Of a DNA stretch of 64,000 nucleotides, positions 58,930 to 64,000 are shown one piece after another. The DNA is from Desulfosudis oleivorans (GTDB taxonomy: Bacteria; Desulfobacterota; Desulfobacteria; Desulfobacterales; SURF-7), in NCBI GenBank assembly GCA_020723325.1, contig DYJD01000023.1:1-64000 (forward strand). Direction: 5' to 3'. A model generated the notes under the pieces. That model saw only the letters and a list, made by a program, of their open reading frames with translations. It ran no database searches and was not told the DNA's origin. How positions within the stretch are numbered: the first letter of the stretch is position 1; each line of letters starts with the position of its first letter. A program made the translations under genes and the position numbers.

Positions 58930-59690
58930 GCACTACGACTATAGAGTGGACAGAATCAACGTGGAATCCCGTCACCGGATGCTCGAAGATATCTCCCGGC
59001 TGCGTCCACTGCTACGCGGAACGTATGGCCAAACGACTGCAGGCAATGGGGCAGCCCAATTACCGTGATGGATTCGCAGTTCGCACGCACGATCACATGC
59101 TCAAGGTGCCTTTTGGGTGGGCGAAGCCGCGGATGGTCTTTGTCAACTCAATGGGAGACTTGTTCCACGAGGACGTCCCCATTGACTTCATCCGACGCGT
59201 GTTCGGCGTCATGGAGAGTACACCTCGGCACACATATCAACTTCTCACTAAGCGCGCAGGCCGTCTCGCTAGGGTCGCTCGGAGTCTTCCTTGGCCTCCG
59301 AACGTCTGGATGGGAGTCACCGTTGAGGACAATGAGCATATCAACCGCGTGGAGCAACTCCGGGAGGTCCCATCAGCCGTGAGGTTCCTGTCTATTGAGC
59401 CATTGCTGGGGCCGCTATCAGACTTGAACCTCGACGGAGTTGACTGGGTGATCGTCGGCGGTGAGTCAGGACCAGGAGCTAGAATTATGCACAAGAACTG
59501 GGTATTGGAAATCCGAAATGCCTGCTCAGCGCGAGCGGTGCCGTTCTTCTTCAAGCAGTGGGGTGGCACGCGCAAGAAGGCGGCAGGCAGGGAACTTGAG
59601 CATCGCACCTGGAATCAGATGCCAGACACGTCATTAGGAGAGGCCGAACCAAGGTTTCCACGGGACACGGGAAGAGGCCCGCGCCCGTGA
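58926..59690 (+). CDS. DUF5131 (phage Gp37/Gp68-like) three-Cys-motif protein
   Basis: The 254-residue protein opens IEWTESTWNPVTGCSKISPGC and continues HCYAERMAKRL, giving the Cx7Cx2C motif that names the TcmP partner. LKVPFGWAKPRMVFVNSMGDLFHE, MGVTVEDN and VDWVIVGGESGPGARIMH are family features. The three cysteines recall an iron-sulfur site distantly like radical SAM proteins; that is inference. The gene is intact and appears functional apart from its partner's stop codon. Codon use (TCG, CTC, CGC) differs from the core genes. Confidence 0.87.
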   Translation: MSTTTIEWTESTWNPVTGCSKISPGCVHCYAERMAKRLQAMGQPNYRDGFAVRTHDHMLKVPFGWAKPRMVFVNSMGDLFHEDVPIDFIRRVFGVMESTPRHTYQLLTKRAGRLARVARSLPWPPNVWMGVTVEDNEHINRVEQLREVPSAVRFLSIEPLLGPLSDLNLDGVDWVIVGGESGPGARIMHKNWVLEIRNACSARAVPFFFKQWGGTRKKAAGRELEHRTWNQMPDTSLGEAEPRFPRDTGRGPRP

Positions 59691-59755
59691 AACCTGGGTT
59701 ACATGCTTCAGGATAAAAATTGATAGATCAAAATGAAATATGTTCAAAGTAAGGT

Positions 59756-60073
59756 GCCGAATCAATTCCAAGCCAGGACTATGAGAAGCTTGGGATTGCA
59801 TTAAAAACCATAGGTAAAATACCAATAAATGGGTTGAGACACACAGCAGAGAATGGAACCTGTGGCTGGTATATATGGTGTGGCGAGGAATTCAGTGACG
59901 ATCCTGCTTTTTTTAAACCGTTGCATGTCAAACATATAAGCAAATATCTTCCAGAAATTGAAAAGTATTTATCTTTACCACCAGGTTATCGTTTTTTAAT
60001 TGCGGGTGATTCTGAAGAAGTTTGGTTTGATTCTGCAAAAGGTCAAAAGGGCTCAAAAGGGGTCGCCCTTTAA
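59756..60073 (+). pseudogene. immunity-protein-like (Imm33-type) fragment
   Basis: The frame from 59756 encodes AESIPSQDYEKLGIALKTIG, then GTCGWYIWCGEEFSDDPAFF and LPPGYRFLIAGDSEEVWFD. The latter resembles polymorphic-toxin immunity proteins of the Imm33/DUF2185 kind as I remember them. There is no start codon before 59834 (TTG), and an in-frame TAA at 59750 closes the frame upstream. The C-terminus runs into a hairpin and the CCGGTG repeats. Probably truncated at both ends. Confidence 0.5.
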
Positions 60074-60250
60074 TGGGCGACCCCCGGTGCCCCGGTACCC
60101 CCGGTGCCCGGTGCCCGGTGGAACCGAGCCCCGGTGACCCCCGGTGGCCCGATGGACCGACCGACGACTTGGTGCGACTTCCGGTGGGTCGACCCCCGGT
60201 GGGACCTGCGACCCCCGGTGGCGACCCCCAGTGGCGGGTGGCCGGTGGAC
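60059..60250. repeat. CCGGTG-rich direct-repeat cluster with a leading hairpin
   Basis: A perfect 10-bp hairpin, GGGGTCGCCC (60059-60068) with GGGCGACCCC (60075-60084), opens the cluster. About ten exact CCGGTG words, mostly as CCCCGGTG or CCCGGTG, follow within about 170 bases, with a few one-base variants. The G+C content is extreme relative to both sides. Confidence 0.8.
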
Positions 60251-60395
60251 CAAAGATTTCAAGATCGGCAAGTTGCTGAAGAATCTCGATGCATTGAAAA
60301 AAATCGGCTTTTCAGCCAACCGGCGTCTGCTTGACGTCCAAACTCTCAGCCATGACTGCATGATCGGGGAAGACCGTTTTGTATCGCTAGTATAA
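60251..60395 (+). pseudogene. C-terminal fragment of an unrecognised gene
   Basis: The frame ending at 60395 reads DFKIGKLLKNLDALKKIGFS, then NRRLLDVQTLSHDCMIGEDR, before a stop. It looks like real protein, with alternating charged and hydrophobic residues, but has no start after the repeat cluster. I do not recognise the parent. The bases from 60396 to 60544 show no gene. Confidence 0.35.
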
Positions 60396-60544
60396 CCGCT
60401 TGTACGTCAGGGGCAGCGGGTTTCGGCATTGCCGTTCGGCAACTCCCGCGTGATGGCGTTTATGCATACTTTAGAGCGTATTAATCGATTTTTCCGAAAA
60501 CGAAAAAAATTATCACCTTTATCAAAGCCGCCTTGAAGCTCAAC

Positions 60545-61384
60545 TTAATTCAATAATGTATCTATATTCAAAGGATCGCCATGTGAGATATATACCGTTT
60601 TTGCCCCTGCCTCTTTAAGTTTGCGCCAGCTTGAAAACACCTGTTGCTCATCTTCAACAAGGATCGGCCGATGTTGACACATGCATATACTGAAAAGATC
60701 CATAGCCGCATCACCAATAAAAGCATGACCATTATCTAATACCACACTGATGGATTCTTTTGTATGCCCAGGAGTTTCAATTATTTTCCCGGGAATCCCG
60801 ATTTCATTTAAAATGGTGTTGTCATCGCTTGTGATGATGATATCACTTGCCTTGAGTGATACTTCAGGATATGCATCATTATGAAATATTGAGAAAATAC
60901 TTAAAAAGACACCAACACAAAAATTGACCGGCTTTTTGGAAGAATCATTTTTACCCTGGCTCAATCGTGGTATCGCATCTTTATGGGCAATGATCACGGC
61001 ATTGCTGTCCTTTGCCAGCTTAGCGGCAAATCCTGCGTGATCGTCGTGATGATGGGTCAGGAGAATGTAGCTGATATCTACAATATGTATTTTCTGATGC
61101 GAAAGCGCCTCCCGGAAAAGATCATAATCATCCGCATAGCCGGTATCGATTAAGAGATACCCCTTTTTCGCCGGTATCAAAAACGCGTTGGTAAAGCCGG
61201 TTTTAATACATATGATTTCAGGGATTTTTTCTGAACCGGTTTTATAGATCCTGGGTTTTAACCCGCCACAGCCTAAAACCGTAAAGGAAAACATCAGGAA
61301 AAGCAGAAGCAAAATTTTAGATTCTAACCTGAAAAGAAATCTTGATTGATAATAAGATAATCCGTTTTTATTTATTCTGTACAT
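60545..61384 (-). CDS. MBL-fold metallo-hydrolase lipoprotein
   Basis: The 279-residue precursor has a hydrophobic signal ending VLGCGG, a likely lipobox. Its metallo-beta-lactamase fold has YLLIDTGYADD, the metal motif THHHDDHAG, ETPGHTKESI, FIGDAAM and a C-terminal ISHGDP. Substrate cannot be told; relatives include lactonases and thioesterases. It overlaps the stop of the upstream SDR gene by 13 bases on the same strand, so they are co-expressed. Confidence 0.86.
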   Translation of the reverse strand: MYRINKNGLSYYQSRFLFRLESKILLLLFLMFSFTVLGCGGLKPRIYKTGSEKIPEIICIKTGFTNAFLIPAKKGYLLIDTGYADDYDLFREALSHQKIHIVDISYILLTHHHDDHAGFAAKLAKDSNAVIIAHKDAIPRLSQGKNDSSKKPVNFCVGVFLSIFSIFHNDAYPEVSLKASDIIITSDDNTILNEIGIPGKIIETPGHTKESISVVLDNGHAFIGDAAMDLFSICMCQHRPILVEDEQQVFSSWRKLKEAGAKTVYISHGDPLNIDTLLN

Positions 61385-62484
61385 AGCGTCCTCTTTGATT
61401 TTAAGAGATTGTCAGTATAATATTTGACTGTTTTTCGTAAGACTACCATAATATCATCACGCGTAATCCCAAAATGTTCGGCTAAAGCCTTCTCATCATC
61501 AACATTGTATCTAATTCCGGTTATATAGCCCAAGCCTTCATGCGATATGCCTAAAAATTTTGACAAACCCGCTCTTAAACATAATTTCATCAGCCATATG
61601 GGCAAATGAAACCGGGGCGGTTTTAACTCAAGTGAATGGGCGATTTCCTGAATCACGTTTCGTAATGGCGGCGTCCGTTCATCGATTACAAAATACGCCT
61701 GGCCCAAACTCTCCTTTTGGGCGCTAATATTTGCGATAAAAGCGGCCAGATAGTCCACCGGCACAAGCGGCAGCCAGTCATCTTTTCTACCCGGAATCGC
61801 CATCAGCTTGCCTGTATAAAGCTGGTCAATCAGTGATAACAAGCCGTCAGATTGAGAAAGGGAGATTTCACCGTTCTTTGAATCACCGATAAGCGCTGCC
61901 GGATTGATTATGGTAAGCGGGATTTTGTAATCCTGACAGGCCCTTTGAACCGCATAATGAGCTTTGATTTTTGTTCCATGATATATGCCTTTGTTGAACA
62001 TGTACCATGCCCATCGATATTTACCCCAATCCCGCTGCTTTTCAAAACCCAGAGAATCCGGCGTATGTCTTCCCTTGCCGGCTTTATACCCGGTAATGTG
62101 GATAAAACGGCGGACTTTTTTAGCTCTTTCAGCAATCATTTTTATAAGTTCAAGCGGAGCCTCAACATTCACCTGATAGGCATCATCATAGCGAAGACCC
62201 CAGCCGGTCATACTCGCAAGATTATAAACATCAAAAATGCCTTTGAGTTTCTCTTGATCCTGCGTTGACATGCCCAATTCAGGTTTTCGCATATCCCCTT
62301 CGATTAAATAAATGCGTTTGGAATCACCGCCATGACGATCGATCCAGTTTAATAATTCCACCCCGGTTGTCATTTTATTCCGGGCTAAAACCCCAACACT
62401 TCTTCCTTTTTGCGTAAGTTCAAGTACTAACCAGCGGCCTATAAATCCTGTTCCGCCTGTTACAAAATCATCCAATTTTTTCAT
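61372..62484 (-). CDS. extended SDR / NAD-dependent epimerase-dehydratase family protein
   Basis: The 370-residue protein has the nucleotide motif TGGTGFIGRWL, a DVYNLAS strand, the active-site YHGTK (YxxxK) and a C-terminal substrate lobe (IPGRKDDWLPLVPVDYLAAFI). It resembles the male-sterility/3-beta-HSD-type SDRs that act on acyl or sterol-like substrates; exact substrate unknown. The start MKKLDDFVTGG is a little unusual, as this strand normally begins within four residues. AGGAGGA lies before the ATG. Confidence 0.85.
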   Translation of the reverse strand: MKKLDDFVTGGTGFIGRWLVLELTQKGRSVGVLARNKMTTGVELLNWIDRHGGDSKRIYLIEGDMRKPELGMSTQDQEKLKGIFDVYNLASMTGWGLRYDDAYQVNVEAPLELIKMIAERAKKVRRFIHITGYKAGKGRHTPDSLGFEKQRDWGKYRWAWYMFNKGIYHGTKIKAHYAVQRACQDYKIPLTIINPAALIGDSKNGEISLSQSDGLLSLIDQLYTGKLMAIPGRKDDWLPLVPVDYLAAFIANISAQKESLGQAYFVIDERTPPLRNVIQEIAHSLELKPPRFHLPIWLMKLCLRAGLSKFLGISHEGLGYITGIRYNVDDEKALAEHFGITRDDIMVVLRKTVKYYTDNLLKSKRTLCTE

Positions 62485-62504
62485 AGTCCTCCTGTTATAT
62501 TGAC

Positions 62505-62518
62505 CGGTTTATATATTT
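62505..62518. promoter_or_regulatory. shared upstream element before the SDR gene
   Basis: CGGTTTATATATTT lies 21 bases upstream of the SDR start and matches 13 of 14 bases with CGGTCTATATATTT at 63249-63262 before the TetR gene. It is a candidate TetR-controlled promoter or operator. Confidence 0.4.
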
Positions 62519-62597
62519 TTTACTAATTAAAGTACTATGTGTGTTAATTTGCATGCTCGGTTTTAAAACAATTTTAATTCATACATTTTTATAAATT

Positions 62598-63182
62598 TCA
62601 GGTATTGCTTTCTTCCGGCAGCATCCCCAAAATACATTCTGCAATGCTTTTTAAAGGCGCAGAGTCCTTATAAGCCTGACTAAGAATAACCGCACCCTCA
62701 ACACTTGAAATAAATAGAGTCGCCAAAGACATGGCTTTTTTTGAGTCAATTCCAGCTTTTTCAAAACGTTGGCTAATCGTTAACTCCCATGACCTGAAAT
62801 TTTCTTTACAGACCATTTGGATTCGTTCTGAAAATGAGGAGGCATCAGAAGAACTAGCTGCTAGGGGGCAGCCTTTTTTAAAGCCAGAGGACTCTAACTC
62901 ATTGATAAAAAAATCGATAACCGTTCGCATGGCGGTTTTTAAACTGGCCGTGCATTGAAATATCTGCCGCAAGAGACTGTCTATCTCCTTTCCATTAAAT
63001 TGCAGTGCTGTCGCGACGAGCTCTTCCTTACCGTTGGGAAAATGAAAATACAGCGAGCCCTTGGGCGTTCCGCTTTCACGGATAATTTCCTGCAACCCGA
63101 CACCATTATATCCTTTAATCTTGACAAGATCGATGGTTGTTTCTATCAGGCGTCTTTTTGTTTCCTCGCCTCTTTCTGTCAT
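62598..63182 (-). CDS. TetR-family regulator (LmrA/YxaF-like)
   Basis: The 194-residue protein has an N-terminal helix-turn-helix (GYNGVGLQEIIRESGTPKGSLYFHFPNGKEELV) and a C-terminal domain with KKGCPLAASSSDASSFSERIQ, the pattern of the TetR_C_13/LmrA-YxaF group. It lies 113 bases upstream of the SDR gene on the same strand and probably represses the three-gene set. Confidence 0.88.
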   Translation of the reverse strand: MTERGEETKRRLIETTIDLVKIKGYNGVGLQEIIRESGTPKGSLYFHFPNGKEELVATALQFNGKEIDSLLRQIFQCTASLKTAMRTVIDFFINELESSGFKKGCPLAASSSDASSFSERIQMVCKENFRSWELTISQRFEKAGIDSKKAMSLATLFISSVEGAVILSQAYKDSAPLKSIAECILGMLPEESNT

Positions 63183-63248
63183 TAAAGCATCCTCTATGAA
63201 ATTCTTGAATAAATGTTAGAATCAAGTTTGTAAATTAATTATACAGCA

Positions 63249-63262
63249 CGGTCTATATATTT
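63249..63262. promoter_or_regulatory. shared upstream element before the TetR gene
   Basis: CGGTCTATATATTT lies 67 bases upstream of the TetR start and is nearly identical to the element at 62505-62518. The TATATA part may also be a -10 sequence. Confidence 0.4.
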
Positions 63263-63494
63263 CAAATTTATTATTTTGTCAAAGTAAATTTTATAAAGCC
63301 AAGCTTCAAGTATCACCAGCGCAGTAATTCATCAACTCAAATTTACTACCGGCTAAAAGCCGGTAGGTTGTGTCGCGCGTAAACGCTCGTTAAGACTGAA
63401 AGTCATCTAAACTATTCGGATGAATCCGCCTTAAGGGGCATATCCTCTTTTTGTTCTTTTTCATCCCATATTTTAAATATTCCTGATTCTTCAT
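63263..63494. other. noncoding DNA with a hairpin
   Basis: A perfect 9-bp hairpin CTACCGGCT-AAA-AGCCGGTAG (63346-63366) is followed by small palindromes (CGGAT-GA-ATCCG near 63418). The arrangement recalls subterminal hairpins of IS200/IS605-type elements, but no transposase gene is present. No gene seen. Confidence 0.35.
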
Positions 63495-63721
63495 TCAATC
63501 CTGCCGGCTGCAGCAAAGGCTGAAGCGAATCTCAAAAGCCACTGTAAGATCAGGAGGCCCTCCCCGAGGCTTTCGCCCATAGTGGGCGCAGTGCAGAGGT
63601 CCCCCGCAAAAGGGCAGCGCTTCGCTCGGGTCTGATCAGCTAAATCTTGGTCTATCTTGTAAAGAAGAGAAAATAAGGCTTTGCGATGGAGAATTTCAGG
63701 TGGTATCATTGGCCCTGCCAT
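63495..63721 (-). pseudogene. frameshifted zinc-finger-like gene of transposon-associated type
   Basis: On the minus strand the frame reads MAGPMIPPEILHRKALFSLL, then QTRAKRCPF, and changes frame near 63607-63612 to continue CGGPLHCAHYGRKPRGGPPD, then AFEIRFSLCCSRQD and a stop. Joined across a one-base loss, CPFCGGPLH restores a CxxC motif. I associate the CPxCGGPLHxAHYxRKPRGGP pattern with small proteins next to IS91-like transposases. The C-terminal part is also missing. Confidence 0.65.
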
Positions 63722-64000
63722 TATTGGTTATGGTGGCAGGAGCCCCCTACAACGCACCGGCCAAGGAACGCGAGGGGGCTCCATCAACTTTCCCTCGCTG
63801 TTCTTGTCCATTTTTCTTTATTTTTCCATCAATTTTTTTAGCTGTGCTCACTTGGATACCTACCGCCCGACGATTTATTTCTGCTTTGCAGCCGTTCTTT
63901 GGGATTTTTATCCAATTCGTTCCATTGCCACCGGTGAGCTGACCATCAACCTGTTACACAGGTGGCGACCAGCCGTTAGAAAGCCGACAAACTGAACAAG
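63722..64000. other. noncoding DNA with a long-loop hairpin at the window edge
   Basis: GGAGCCCCCT (63740-63749) and AGGGGGCTCC (63774-63783) are perfect inverted copies, upstream of the frameshifted gene and possibly a mobile-element end. No gene is supported to the end of the window. Confidence 0.4.

Noticed and set aside
60073-60279. Pro/Gly-rich open frames across the CCGGTG repeats
   Set aside because: They are translations of a G+C-rich direct repeat and are open in all three forward frames, which indicates composition rather than coding.

Overview
The window comes from a Gram-negative bacterium: it carries a complete tol-pal system, lipoproteins, L,D-transpeptidases and bactofilin. 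The gene families (FmdB-groESL order, a B12-binding radical SAM protein, a pterin-dependent methyltransferase of the acetyl-CoA-pathway type, an N-acetylglutamate-synthase-like GNAT protein, abundant two-component kinases, a fused malic enzyme/phosphotransacetylase) fit a Desulfobacterota (old Deltaproteobacteria) genome. No rRNA is present, so this placement is inference.

Layout. 0.2-5.6 kb: hflKC, a HExxH protein, fmdB and groESL. 5.7-10.9 kb: tolQRAB-pal-cpoB. 11-14 kb: ruvCAB and a SAM-hydrolysing enzyme. 14.1-18.9 kb: a four-gene envelope operon behind a consensus sigma70 promoter, encoding a YkuD/NTF2 protein, a membrane coiled-coil protein, an M99-type carboxypeptidase and a bactofilin; this is the parts list of the Helicobacter cell-shape machinery. 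18.9-20.6 kb: a CYTH protein and rplM-rpsI. 21-23.7 kb: a ParD-like antitoxin and zeta-type toxin translationally coupled to two cell-wall-hydrolase-like exported proteins. 23.8-30.8 kb: a radical SAM protein, OYE, TM2, glyoxalase, TatD and a large exported protein. 30.8-33 kb: accessory DNA with a 48-residue six-cysteine microprotein and a methyltransferase that has lost its SAM-binding loop. 33-42.5 kb: three signalling loci, including a two-binding-protein/hybrid-kinase cluster. 42.6-49.3 kb: maeB, a YkuD-DUF1287 fusion, a 17-codon response-regulator remnant, nadR-pnuC and an acyltransferase. 49.4-55.9 kb: tRNA-Ser, dnaX-ybaB-recR-ykgJ-murI, the GNAT protein and the methyltransferase. 55.8-64 kb: an orphan gspF, then an island with an integrase fragment, tcmP broken by an in-frame TAG with its DUF5131 partner, an immunity-like remnant, a CCGGTG repeat cluster, a TetR-SDR-MBL group and a frameshifted transposon-associated gene.

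Dispersed through the window are five copies of a roughly 77-bp element with 21-bp inverted ends and an internal REP-like hairpin, plus two half copies and several other palindromic elements. The points most worth a second look are the shape operon, the toxin-antitoxin/peptidase operon, the repeat family, the six-cysteine microprotein, the loop-less methyltransferase and the interrupted tcmP. All calls rest on reading the sequence; no database search was run.
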